From Flavobacteriales bacterium UBA7612 (GTDB lineage: Bacteria; Bacteroidota; Bacteroidia; Flavobacteriales; Weeksellaceae): DNA of 35,876 nucleotides. A program made the position numbers and the translations under genes. The notes beneath the pieces are model-generated. The model was not told the DNA's origin and searched no databases. It saw only the letters and a list, made by a program, of their open reading frames with translations. This document shows positions 23,407 to 31,931 of this stretch, one piece after another; position 1 is the stretch's first letter, and every line of letters starts with the position of its first letter. Location of the stretch: assembly GCA_002484335.1 (NCBI GenBank), contig DLJQ01000008.1, positions 253,199 to 289,074 of the forward strand, in the 5' to 3' direction.

Positions 23407-26400
23407 ATGAAAAAATTAGTTCAAGCCGTCGTAACTTTTTCGTTGCGCAATACAACCTTTGTATTATTTGGAATTCTTGTTTTACTTTTTGGAGGGATTT
23501 ATGCATTAAAACATACACCAATAGAGGCATTTCCAGATGTAACAAACACAAGAGCTCGTATTATTACTCAATGGCCAGGAAGAAGTGCAGAAGAAATGGA
23601 AAAGTTAGTTACTTTACCTATTTCTAAAGTAATGAATAGTATTCCTCATAAGTCTAATATTCGATCTATTTCTCTTTTTGGTTTATCTGTAGTAACTGTT
23701 CAATTTGAAGATGGAGTTGATGATTTTTATGCACAACAATATGTTTCTAATAAATTGAATGGAGTTGATTTACCAGATGGAGCAGAATCTGAAATTGAAC
23801 CACCTTCTGGTGCTACAGGTGAAATTTTTAGATATATTATAAAAAGTGATTTACCTATTAAAGAAACAACAGCAATCCAAGATTGGGTTATTGAAAGAGA
23901 ATTGCTTTCTGTTCCAGGTGTTGCAGATGTTGTCAGTTTTGGTGGTGAAGAAAAAACATATGAAATAAAGATTAATCCAACTGAATTAAAAAATTATGAT
24001 TTATCTCCATTAGATGTTTATGAAGCGGTTTCTAAATCAAATATTAACGTTGGTGGTGATGTAATTCAACAAGGAGATCAAGCTTATGTTGTTCGTGGCG
24101 TTGGATTATTAGATAAGATAGAAGATATAGGAAATATTACTATAAAACTGAATGGTTCAACTCCTATCCTTATAAAAAATGTTGCAGATGTAGCTATTTC
24201 TAATAAACCTCGTTTAGGACAAGTTGGTTATAATAAACAAGATGATGTTGTAGAAGGAATTGTAATTATGCTTCGTGGAGAAAATCCTTCTGAAGTAATC
24301 AGTAGTTTAAAAACAAAAATAGAGGAATTAAATACAAGAACTTTACCTAGCAATGTTAAAATTGAAACAGTTGTTGATCGTACTAAATTGGTTGATAATA
24401 CAGTACATACAGTTTCTAAAAATATTGTAGAAGGTATTTTATTAGTTTCTTTAATTGTATTTGTATTTTTATACAATTGGAAATCAACAGTTATTGTAGC
24501 TTCGGTAATCCCTCTATCTTTCTTGTTTGCTATTATTATGCTAAAAATACAAGGTTTACCTGCTAATCTAATTTCAATGGGATCATTAGATTTTGGATTG
24601 TTGTTAGAAGGAACTTTAGTTATTGTAGAAACTGTTTTTGTTGCTTTAGGAACAATGCAACATAAGGTAGGAGCAGAACGTTTTGCCAAAATGAGTAAAA
24701 TGGGAGTAATTAAAAGAAGTGCAGGTAGTGTTGCTTCATATATTTTCTTTGCTCTTATTATATTAATTGTTGCATTATTACCAATATTCTCTTTCCAAAA
24801 AGTAGAAGGTAAAATGTTTACACCACTAGCATTTACACTTGGTTATGCTCTTTTAGGATCATTAATTTTGAGTTTAACGTATGTTCCTGCAATGTGTAAA
24901 TTATTGTTTACAAAGAATATAGAAGAAAAAGAGAATTTTATTACTCGTTTTTTTCAGAAAACAATCTTTGGATTATATTCAGTAGCATTTCGTAACAAGA
25001 AACTTACTTTAGGTTTATTCATAGGACTATTAAGTGTTTGTGTATTCAGATTTTCGAATTATGGTTCAGAATTCTTACCCAAATTAAATGAAGGCGCAAT
25101 TTATATTAGAGCAACATTACCCAATAGTGTAAATCTACAAGAATCAACTCGTCTTACAAAAGAAATGAAAGACTTGATGCTGAAAAATAATGATGAAATA
25201 GATTTTATATTAACACAGACAGGTCGTCCAAATGATGGAACAGATCCTACAGGATTTTTTAATATTGAGTTTAACATTCAGTTGAAAGACGAAAAAGATT
25301 GGAAAAGAAAAGTATCCAAAGAAGATATTATTCAAGAAATGAGAAAAAAACTAGAACATTATCCAGGAATAACATTCGGTTTCTCTCAACCAATTCAAGA
25401 TAATGTAGAAGAATATGTCGCTGGTGTAAAAAGTTCGTTGGTTATAAAAATATTTGGAGATGATTTATATGATTTAGAAAAGTATGCCAATAAAGTAGCC
25501 AATTCTATTAAAAAAGTTGATGGAATAACTGATTTAAATGTTTTTAAAAATATAGGTTTACCAGAATTGCGTATTGTTTTAAGTGATTCTCAAATGGCAA
25601 AATATGGTATAAATACTGCCGATGTACAAGCTGTTATTGAAATGACAATTGGAGGACAAGCAGCAACTAAATTTTATGAAGACGATCGTCAATTCGATGT
25701 CATTCTTCGTTTCCAAAAAACATACAGAGATACTCCAGAAAAAATTGGAAATATACTTATTCCAACAAGTAACGGACATAGTGTGCCATTACAAGAAGTA
25801 GCAACTATTGGTTACCAAACAGGTCCGGCATTTATTTACCGCGAAGGAAATAGTCGATATATAGGAATAGGTTTCAGTATAGAAGGAAGAGATTTAGGTA
25901 GTACAATAGAAGAAGCGAAAAAAGTAGTTGCAAAAGAAGTTAAATTACCAAAAGAGAATCATATGGAATGGGCTGGAGAATTCGAAAGTAAAGAACGTGC
26001 AGCAAAACAATTAACAATGGTTGTTCCTATTTCATTGGTATTAATTTTACTATTACTTTATACAAACTTTGGTAATGCAAAAGATACTGCAATAGCTGCA
26101 TTAACATTGCCATTTGCCTTCATCGGAGGATTTATTTCTCTTTGGGTAACAGGTACTATTTTTGGAATTTCTGCTGGGATAGGATTTATTATTCTATTCG
26201 GTGTCGCAACAATTGACGGAATTGTATTAATAGGGATTATTAGAGATAATATAAAACATAAAATGAACCTAAAAGAAGCAATAATTCATGGTGTAAAAAG
26301 TAGAATTAGACCTGTTGTTATGATTGCTTTGATGGGGTCTATGGGATTATTACCAGCAGCTTTATCAACAGGAATGGGATCAGAAATTCAAAAACCATTA

Positions 26401-26499
26401 GCAATTATGATTGTTGGGGGATTAATAATCTGTCTTATCCTTTCATTTACAATATTACCGATAGTATTTTATTATGCATATCGAAAAAAGATTGATTAA
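23407..26499 (+). CDS. Heavy-metal efflux RND transporter (CzcA/CusA family)
   Basis: Inner-membrane proton-driven pump of the HME-RND family, 1030 residues with 12 TM segments and two large periplasmic loops. The start MKKLVQAVVTFSLRNTTFVLF and TPIEAFPDVTNTRARIITQWPGRSAEE region are typical, as is the second loop's QPIQDNVEEYVAGVKSSLVIKIFGDDL. In TM4 the metal-pump acidic triad is present as Asp395, Glu401 and Glu408 within DFGLLLEGTLVIVE; the classical CzcA form is DFGxxxDGAVxxVE, so the middle acid is Glu rather than Asp. The CusA methionine relay cannot be recognised, so a divalent cation (Zn, Co, Ni, Cd) is more likely than Cu(I)/Ag(I); this is inference. The gene ends the operon, followed by a hairpin terminator. 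Confidence 0.95.
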   Translation: MKKLVQAVVTFSLRNTTFVLFGILVLLFGGIYALKHTPIEAFPDVTNTRARIITQWPGRSAEEMEKLVTLPISKVMNSIPHKSNIRSISLFGLSVVTVQFEDGVDDFYAQQYVSNKLNGVDLPDGAESEIEPPSGATGEIFRYIIKSDLPIKETTAIQDWVIERELLSVPGVADVVSFGGEEKTYEIKINPTELKNYDLSPLDVYEAVSKSNINVGGDVIQQGDQAYVVRGVGLLDKIEDIGNITIKLNGSTPILIKNVADVAISNKPRLGQVGYNKQDDVVEGIVIMLRGENPSEVISSLKTKIEELNTRTLPSNVKIETVVDRTKLVDNTVHTVSKNIVEGILLVSLIVFVFLYNWKSTVIVASVIPLSFLFAIIMLKIQGLPANLISMGSLDFGLLLEGTLVIVETVFVALGTMQHKVGAERFAKMSKMGVIKRSAGSVASYIFFALIILIVALLPIFSFQKVEGKMFTPLAFTLGYALLGSLILSLTYVPAMCKLLFTKNIEEKENFITRFFQKTIFGLYSVAFRNKKLTLGLFIGLLSVCVFRFSNYGSEFLPKLNEGAIYIRATLPNSVNLQESTRLTKEMKDLMLKNNDEIDFILTQTGRPNDGTDPTGFFNIEFNIQLKDEKDWKRKVSKEDIIQEMRKKLEHYPGITFGFSQPIQDNVEEYVAGVKSSLVIKIFGDDLYDLEKYANKVANSIKKVDGITDLNVFKNIGLPELRIVLSDSQMAKYGINTADVQAVIEMTIGGQAATKFYEDDRQFDVILRFQKTYRDTPEKIGNILIPTSNGHSVPLQEVATIGYQTGPAFIYREGNSRYIGIGFSIEGRDLGSTIEEAKKVVAKEVKLPKENHMEWAGEFESKERAAKQLTMVVPISLVLILLLLYTNFGNAKDTAIAALTLPFAFIGGFISLWVTGTIFGISAGIGFIILFGVATIDGIVLIGIIRDNIKHKMNLKEAIIHGVKSRIRPVVMIALMGSMGLLPAALSTGMGSEIQKPLAIMIVGGLIICLILSFTILPIVFYYAYRKKID

Positions 26500-26532
26500 T
26501 TAATGTGTTTCAAGTTTATTAGTATTTTTTGT

Positions 26533-26566
26533 AACAATAGCGAGCGTAAAGCTCGCTATTGTTGTT
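26533..26566 (+). terminator. Terminator of the RND efflux operon
   Basis: A perfect 13-base stem AACAATAGCGAGC / GCTCGCTATTGTT (26533-26545, 26551-26563) with a five-base loop, 34 bases after the RND stop. It is far more stable than anything nearby. The downstream T tract is short (GTTTATT); on the opposite strand a weak T-rich stretch is also limited, so it may act mostly as a stem or bidirectionally. Confidence 0.75.
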
Positions 26567-26595
26567 TATTACAAGTAATTATTTAAATGTTTTTT

Positions 26596-26688
26596 GGGCA
26601 ATCCTTTCAGGTCGCGCTTTCCGTTCCAATCTTTTTACTTCGCTAGAACGCTCCGCAAAAAGGATATCCACTACAATCGCTATTGCAA
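26596..26688 (+). repeat. Intergenic structured repeat, copy E (GCAAT/ATTGC type)
   Basis: It opens GGGCAATCC and closes CGCTATTGCAAA. Left conserved segment GTCGCGCTTTCCGTTCCAAT; imperfect inner stem CTTTTTacTTCGC against GCaAAAAGG; right segment ATATCCACTACAATCGC. Like copies A/B and D it lies at a convergent junction, here between the RND operon and the lipoprotein gene at 26816. Sequence 26690-26815 holds nothing further that I can identify. Confidence 0.75.
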
Positions 26689-26815
26689 ATTTTTTCTGTC
26701 AGATAGAGAGTGATTTTTTTGAAATGAGAATGTAGAAAAATAGTATCGAAATCTAGATAGAAAAGCTTTAAACAAGGTTGTGTATTTTAATTTTTGTTTA
26801 CAATAATCAATGATG

Positions 26816-27394
26816 TTAATGAAAGTTTTTTATACTATCCAATTTTTGTATTAGTTCACGACTTTCTCCACCTCCACAAGAAGAATGTATTACTTTTCCA
26901 TTTGAATTTATAAGAATTTTAGCAGGATTACAAAATATATTATAGTCTAATACTTGAGGTTTATTTTGTGATTTAGTATTATCTATTTGTTCAAATATAA
27001 TTCCGGAATTTTTTAAGTATTCATCTAGTTCGTTTTGATTCTCAACATACCCTTCAATTATACCAATAAATTTTATTTTATTTTTGTACGAATTATATAT
27101 ATCATTTAGTTCTTTAGTCATATCATATGATTCACTTTTTCTTAAATATGATTTATCATAAATTAATATTACTAAATTTTTATTTTTATAATCTTGAGAA
27201 TTGAATAATTTTCCATTTAAGGTCTTAGCAGTGAAATATTTTGGTGTTGCATTTATGAAAAAATCTATCTGGTTTTTCCTTAGTTCTAAAGCTTGTTTCT
27301 GAAGTTCTTTCAAGCTATTTTCTTGTTGATTCTTCTTATCTTTACAAGAAGATATAAATAGTAAAATTACAACTAATAGTAATAGTTTCTTCAT
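26816..27394 (-). CDS. Thioredoxin-fold (AhpC/TSA-like) lipoprotein lacking the CxxC motif
   Basis: The longest frame starts at 27475, but the lipoprotein signal MKKLLLLVVILLFISSCKD begins at the ATG at 27394, so I use that start (192 residues); Cys17 is the lipidated residue. The mature part follows the redoxin order: TAKTLNGKLFNSQDYKNKNLVILIYDKSY, then a helix, then IKFIGIIEGY, and late in the chain CNPAKILINSNGKVIHSSCGGG, which contains the cis-Pro-like NPAKILI strand. Where TlpA/ResA proteins have W-C-x-x-C the sequence reads YDKSYLRKSE with no cysteine, so ordinary dithiol redox chemistry is unlikely. It stands alone, with a convergent neighbour at its 3' end and ~240 bases of unremarkable AT-rich sequence upstream. 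Confidence 0.8.
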   Translation of the reverse strand: MKKLLLLVVILLFISSCKDKKNQQENSLKELQKQALELRKNQIDFFINATPKYFTAKTLNGKLFNSQDYKNKNLVILIYDKSYLRKSESYDMTKELNDIYNSYKNKIKFIGIIEGYVENQNELDEYLKNSGIIFEQIDNTKSQNKPQVLDYNIFCNPAKILINSNGKVIHSSCGGGESRELIQKLDSIKNFH

Positions 27395-27637
27395 TGTTTG
27401 TTTTTTTATAATCTTATTATATAATTTATCCCCAAAAAATAAAATAGGCGGGTTAGAAATTTTAAAATAACCCAAGTAATAGCTTATTATTGTTTACTAA
27501 AATATGGAAAAATTAATTAGTTAATAATAAGTACTTTAAAAATAATAATTCTTTTTAAAAGAGTTTTTATTATTATTTTGTGTTTTTGTTTCGAAAATTA
27601 GAGTTGTACAGCAGTTACTGTTTTTAACTATAGTTTT

Positions 27638-27812
27638 TTATTTAATTTGTTCTATAAATTGAAATCCTATTTCGTTTAACAAACCATCTAATCTGAAATT
27701 TCCACTTTTATTTGTAAGGACAGTTATAGCAAGTGATTCTTTTGGAAATATTCTATATTCAGTTGTTGTTTCCAGATAACCACCATTATGCCCAAATAAA
27801 TAATTAGTCATT
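27638..27812 (-). pseudogene. Decayed 3' end of a beta-lactamase-family serine hydrolase gene
   Basis: On the minus strand one frame reads LFGHNGG and hits a stop soon after; the adjacent frame then continues TEYRIFPKESLAITVLTNKSG and about 20 more residues to a TAA at 27638. Together these match the C-terminal end of class C beta-lactamase-like hydrolases, where an H-x-G-G motif is followed by 'R..P...L.I.VLTN'. A one-base shift near the CCC at 27780-27782 separates the frames. Everything upstream (SxxK, YxN) is absent; the histidine-kinase gene ends at 27804 instead. It is therefore a truncated and frameshifted remnant with no plausible product. Confidence 0.6.
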
Positions 27813-29147
27813 GTTAGACTTTGTTATTGGAAATGAGATTACAAATTCCTTTTTGCCATTTATTTGTTTATAAAAAAGGTAACCTTTGTGTGCTTCTATA
27901 ATTGTTTTAGAAAGTGTGAGACCTATTCCAGCACCATTTTTTCGGGTTGTATAAAAAGGTAAAAATATTTTCGAAAGAATAGTTTCATCAATTAAATTTC
28001 CTGAGTCGTGTACGATAATTTGTAAACGATTGTCTGTTTGTTTACAATAAACTTCAATTCGTTTTTGGTCTATATGTTCAATAGCGTGAATAGCATTTTT
28101 TATTAGGTTAATTACTACTTGTTCGAATTGTATTCTATCTACATCAATTGTAATAGAATCTGGTATAGAGAGTACAAAATCTACTTTTTTTTCTTCCAAT
28201 TCGTGTTTAAAAGATTGTTGAACTTCTTGTATAATTTCTTTTAAATTGTGATTTGATTTGATAGGATGAGGTATTGTTGTGAGTTGTCTGTATTGTTCGA
28301 CAAAGGTTTGTAAATGTTGACTTCTATTCATGATAGTATCTAAACTTAATCGAATATCATCATAATCTTCATTGGTTAATTCATCACTTTCAAAATATGT
28401 TTTTGTTGTGCTAGCTAATGAATAAATAGGAGTAAGAGAGTTTATAATTTCGTGTGCAATGATTTTCATAACATTTACCCAAGCCTCTTTTTCAGTAGAA
28501 TCTATAACTCTTTGTACCGAGTCTAGAAAGATAATGTCATATTCTTCACCTTCTATAATAGTTTTAGAATTTTGGATAATATACGTTTGTTGTTGTTCTT
28601 CATCAATCTGAATGTCTAAGAGTGATTTTATTTCTTGAAAATTATTGTTTTCTAATACATCTGAAAATTGAGGAATAATTTTTTTTAATTTATTCCAAGA
28701 GTTTGATTTTGGTATATCGAATAGTTTTTGAAAATAGTTGTTTATAAAAATAATTTTACGGTCATTTTCAACTTTTTTTAAAATCAAGAATCCTGAAGAA
28801 ATAGAGTTTAATAATTGCTGATAAAGGATTTCTTTGGAAAAACTAGTTTGTTTTTCGGCTTTTATTTTTTGATATAATTTGATAATTTGTTGGTCTTTTA
28901 GTGTATTTATTTCTGGAATGTTTAGACTATAATCATCATATAAAAGTGCTGAGATAATTTTTTGATTATAAGAAAAATATTTTTTTGAAAAATAAATTAA
29001 TTCAACAAGAGATAGGGTGGATAATAAGATGAAAAAAAATCCCGAAAACCAAAATTTATGAATAATGAAATAGGAAGTTGTAAATAGAAAAAAAACAAAT
29101 AAGGAAATACGAATAGCTATGGATAATTGAGTAGATAATTTTTTCAT
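27804..29147 (-). CDS. NtrY/AtoS-type sensor histidine kinase partner of the sigma-54 activator
   Basis: 447 residues. Two TM segments near the N-terminus (about 10-30 and 32-52) are separated by only a few residues, so there is almost no periplasmic sensor; signals are probably sensed in the membrane or by the PAS-like region (about 105-215) that follows. The phospho-acceptor is His232 in IAHEIINSLTPIYSLA, with Pro retained and Asn/Ser replacing the usual N-P. The ATPase domain has NLIKNAIHAI, HDSGN and KNGAGIGLTLSKTI. The start overlaps the stop of the activator gene by 4 bases (ATGA type), so the two are translationally coupled. It probably phosphorylates that activator to control the divergent exporter. 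Confidence 0.92.
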   Translation of the reverse strand: MKKLSTQLSIAIRISLFVFFLFTTSYFIIHKFWFSGFFFILLSTLSLVELIYFSKKYFSYNQKIISALLYDDYSLNIPEINTLKDQQIIKLYQKIKAEKQTSFSKEILYQQLLNSISSGFLILKKVENDRKIIFINNYFQKLFDIPKSNSWNKLKKIIPQFSDVLENNNFQEIKSLLDIQIDEEQQQTYIIQNSKTIIEGEEYDIIFLDSVQRVIDSTEKEAWVNVMKIIAHEIINSLTPIYSLASTTKTYFESDELTNEDYDDIRLSLDTIMNRSQHLQTFVEQYRQLTTIPHPIKSNHNLKEIIQEVQQSFKHELEEKKVDFVLSIPDSITIDVDRIQFEQVVINLIKNAIHAIEHIDQKRIEVYCKQTDNRLQIIVHDSGNLIDETILSKIFLPFYTTRKNGAGIGLTLSKTIIEAHKGYLFYKQINGKKEFVISFPITKSNND

Positions 29148-30493
29148 GAAGCAGTATTTGATATAGTATATTTTTCCATTTTACGATATAGTGCAGCACG
29201 AGATATTCCTAAATCTTCGGCTGTTTTGGATATATTCCATTGATGAAAATGTAAACGTTCTACAATTTTTTGTTTCTCTATGTCGGACAACGTTCGGATA
29301 GTTTCTTCTTTTTTGAGTGGAATTAACGTATCAAATCCTAAATTATCTAATGTAATTTGATTATTTTCAGCTAAAATAACAGCTCTTTCGATTCTATTTT
29401 GTACTTCACGAATATTGCCATTCCATTCGTAATGTTCTAATTGATTGAGTAATTCATCATCAATATAAGGAATATCTAAATCGTATTTGTTAGAAAATAT
29501 ATCAATGAAATAGTGTATTAATGGGATAATATCTTCTTTTCTTGCCGAGAGATTTGGCATGTTAAGAGAAATGGTATTAATACGATAGAATAAATCTTCA
29601 CGAAAAGCACCTTTTTTTACATCTTCTTCTAGGTTAGAATTTGTTGCTGTAATAATTCTGACATCTATTTTACGAGGTTTGCTTTCACCAAGTCGTGTGA
29701 TTTCTTTGTTTTGTATAACTTGTAATAGTTTGGCTTGTAAATGTAATGGTAGATTACCTATTTCATCTAAAAAAATAGTTCCATTATTGGCACTTTCAAA
29801 ACGACCTATAGTATCATTTTTAGCATCGGTAAAAGCTCCTTTTGTGTAACCAAAAAGTTCACTTTCGAATAAATTTTCATTGAGAGAGCCTAAATCTACA
29901 TGAACAAAAATGTCATCTTTTCGTTTAGATTTTAGATGAATATCTTTTGCTAATACTGTTTTTCCCGTACCATTTTCGCCTAAAATAAGAACCGTTGCAT
30001 CTGTTAAAGCAATTTTATTGGCGATTTTATATATTTTTTGAACAGCAATTGATTCTCCTAAAAATAAATCTTTTTTTGGTTGTTTTGTTGTTTGTTTGGA
30101 TTTTCTTTCTTGTTTTACAGCATCTTTTATTAAATCGACTAGTTTTTCATTGTTCCAGGGTTTTAATAAATAATCCACAGCACCAAGTTTTAGACCTTCA
30201 ACAGCAGTTTCTACATGACCAAAAGAGGTCATTAAGATTATTTTTACAGAAGGTTGTATTCTATTGATTTCTTTTAGCCAAAATATACCTTCTTTTCCAT
30301 CTTCATAACCTGTTCTATAATTCATATCCATTAAAACAACATTAATTTCTTGTTCAATAAATAATTGTGGGATTTTTTTAGGGTCTGAACAAGTTAAAAT
30401 GGTTTCGAATTGCTTCTTTAATAATAATTTACTAGCGATTAAAATTTCTTCTTGGTCGTCAATAATAAGAATAGTAGCCTGTGTTTTTTTCAT
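29144..30493 (-). CDS. NtrC-family sigma-54-dependent response regulator
   Basis: 449-residue three-domain activator. The receiver (about 1-125) has phospho-acceptor Asp56 in VVLMDMNY and Lys in DYLLKPW. The AAA+ domain (about 145-385) shows Walker A GENGTGKT, the sigma-54-contact loop as GAFTDA (the common form is GAFTGA), Walker B GTIFLDEIGNLP and the arginine-finger region FREDLFYRIN. A C-terminal Fis-type helix-turn-helix reads WNISKTAEDLGISRAALYRKM. With the 4-base-overlapping kinase it forms a two-component pair. It diverges from an exporter operon with 191 bases between starts, and that spacer contains three CGAACA/TGTTCG half-sites plus a sigma-54-like promoter, so the exporter is the likely target. 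Confidence 0.95.
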   Translation of the reverse strand: MKKTQATILIIDDQEEILIASKLLLKKQFETILTCSDPKKIPQLFIEQEINVVLMDMNYRTGYEDGKEGIFWLKEINRIQPSVKIILMTSFGHVETAVEGLKLGAVDYLLKPWNNEKLVDLIKDAVKQERKSKQTTKQPKKDLFLGESIAVQKIYKIANKIALTDATVLILGENGTGKTVLAKDIHLKSKRKDDIFVHVDLGSLNENLFESELFGYTKGAFTDAKNDTIGRFESANNGTIFLDEIGNLPLHLQAKLLQVIQNKEITRLGESKPRKIDVRIITATNSNLEEDVKKGAFREDLFYRINTISLNMPNLSARKEDIIPLIHYFIDIFSNKYDLDIPYIDDELLNQLEHYEWNGNIREVQNRIERAVILAENNQITLDNLGFDTLIPLKKEETIRTLSDIEKQKIVERLHFHQWNISKTAEDLGISRAALYRKMEKYTISNTAS

Positions 30494-30518
30494 TTCATTT
30501 TTTTATGTTGTCCTATTT

Positions 30519-30546
30519 CGAACAAATCAGTGTTCGTTTCCGAACA
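30519..30546. promoter_or_regulatory. Three-half-site operator, probable enhancer for the NtrC-type activator
   Basis: CGAACA (30519-30524), six bases, TGTTCG (30531-30536), four bases, CGAACA (30541-30546). Each adjacent pair forms a perfect 6-bp inverted repeat. The centre is about 100 bases upstream of the start predicted from the sigma-54 site, a normal enhancer distance. It is also 26 bases from the activator start codon, allowing autoregulation. Confidence 0.65.
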
Positions 30547-30608
30547 GTTAATTTGTAGTGTTATTTTATAAAATGACTGTTTTCAATCATCTAGCAAATT
30601 ATAAAATT

Positions 30609-30625
30609 TAGGCACATTTATTACT
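30609..30625 (+). promoter_or_regulatory. Candidate sigma-54 (-24/-12) promoter of the exporter operon
   Basis: TAGGCACATTTATTACT against the consensus YTGGCACGrNNNTTGCW: the GG, CAC, TT and final C are kept with the exact 10-base spacing between the -24 GG and the -12 dinucleotide, which here is AC rather than GC. Four mismatches make it imperfect. Position suits the membrane-fusion gene start at 30685, with a leader of about 50 bases. Confidence 0.5.
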
Positions 30626-30684
30626 TATTGAAATATAGTAGGATAACAATAAATACTTTCCTGTTTTTGTAAATTTAAGAAATA

Positions 30685-31926
30685 ATGGATACGAAAATCA
30701 ATCAAAAAAATAAAAATTTAAAACGAATTATATTATTAGCTTTTGTCGTTGCTTTTTTTGGAGTAAGTAGTTTTTATTTGATTAAACGTCCAAGAAGTTT
30801 AAGTATTAATTCCAGTGAAATAATAATAAAGGATGTTGCTGTTGAAAATTTTGAAGATTTTGTGATTTTTCAAGGACAACTAGAACCAATTAATTCAATT
30901 TTAATAAATGTAGTAGAAGGTGGTTCTGTACAGGAAGTATTTGTAGAAAATGGAGAAATGGTAACGAAAGGAATGCCAATTGCTCGTTTATATAATCCAA
31001 ATACAGAATTGAATTATTTGACGCAAGAAACAGCGATAATAGAACAAATGAATCAGTTGAATGTTGCTAAACTTTCTATTCGCAATCAAGAGTTAGATAT
31101 GTCTAAGGATTTTGTAGCAATAGAACATGATTACAATCAGTCGAAATTAGATTATGATTTAAGTAAAAAATTATATGACCGTGAAGTTTTATCTAAAAAC
31201 GAATGGGAAAACACACAAGAGAAATTGCGTTTTCAGAATGAACGTAAAGGAATTATCCAGAAAACTTTAGTAAAAGAAAGAGAATCGAATACAATACAGT
31301 TAAAACAAATAGATGAAGCTCTGGCTATTATGCGAAAAAGTTTAATAACGTTGAGACAAAATAAAAAGAATTTCTTAGTTATTGCTCCAGAAACTGGAAG
31401 ATTAAGTTCTTTTGAAGCAACTTTAGGACAGTCTATAGAAGCAGCTAAAAGCATTGGAAAAATAGATATTTTAAGTGGGTATAAACTTGTTGCTATGGTA
31501 GATGAATATTATTTGGATAGAATTCAAGAAAACCAATATGGGCAAATTGAAATGAAAGGAAAAATAATAAAAGTGAAAGTGACTAAAATTTCTCCTGAAA
31601 TAAAAGGAGGGAAATTTAAAACTGAATTAGAATTTATAGATAAAATTCCATCTAATTTACAAGAAGGATTATCTGTTGGAGTAAAACTTATTTTATCAGA
31701 AAAAGAAAAAAGAACTGTTATACCAAAAGGCTCTTTTTATGCAACAACACAAGGGAAATGGATTTTCGTTGTAAATGGTGATAAAGCAGTAAGAAGAAAA
31801 ATTGAATTAGGACGAGAAAATCCAAACTATTATGAACTTGTTTCAGGATTAAAAGTTGGTGAAAAAATTATCGTTTCAAATTATGAAGATTATAAAGAAA
31901 TACAAGAATTAACTATAAAAAACTAA
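30685..31926 (+). CDS. HlyD/MacA-type membrane-fusion protein of an ABC exporter
   Basis: Periplasmic adaptor anchored by one N-terminal TM (about 13-34, LKRIILLAFVVAFFGVSSFYLI). The lipoyl half-motif VEGGSVQEVFVENGEMVTKGMPIARLY precedes a long coiled-coil hairpin (about 105-225), followed by the partner half (FLVIAPETGRLSS...LGQSI) and the beta-barrel and membrane-proximal domains (to 413). It begins the exporter operon and is followed after 5 bases by the ABC ATPase. Together with the FtsX-type permease it fits a MacAB-like envelope exporter; the cargo (peptide, lipid or antibiotic) is unknown. No TolC-like gene is adjacent. Confidence 0.9.
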   Translation: MDTKINQKNKNLKRIILLAFVVAFFGVSSFYLIKRPRSLSINSSEIIIKDVAVENFEDFVIFQGQLEPINSILINVVEGGSVQEVFVENGEMVTKGMPIARLYNPNTELNYLTQETAIIEQMNQLNVAKLSIRNQELDMSKDFVAIEHDYNQSKLDYDLSKKLYDREVLSKNEWENTQEKLRFQNERKGIIQKTLVKERESNTIQLKQIDEALAIMRKSLITLRQNKKNFLVIAPETGRLSSFEATLGQSIEAAKSIGKIDILSGYKLVAMVDEYYLDRIQENQYGQIEMKGKIIKVKVTKISPEIKGGKFKTELEFIDKIPSNLQEGLSVGVKLILSEKEKRTVIPKGSFYATTQGKWIFVVNGDKAVRRKIELGRENPNYYELVSGLKVGEKIIVSNYEDYKEIQELTIKN

Positions 31927-31931
31927 CTATA

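Noticed and set aside
24228..24689. Long minus-strand open frame (153 codons) inside the RND pump gene
   Set aside because: It is antisense to a clear, conserved pump gene; composition and lack of any domain pattern mark it as a shadow frame.
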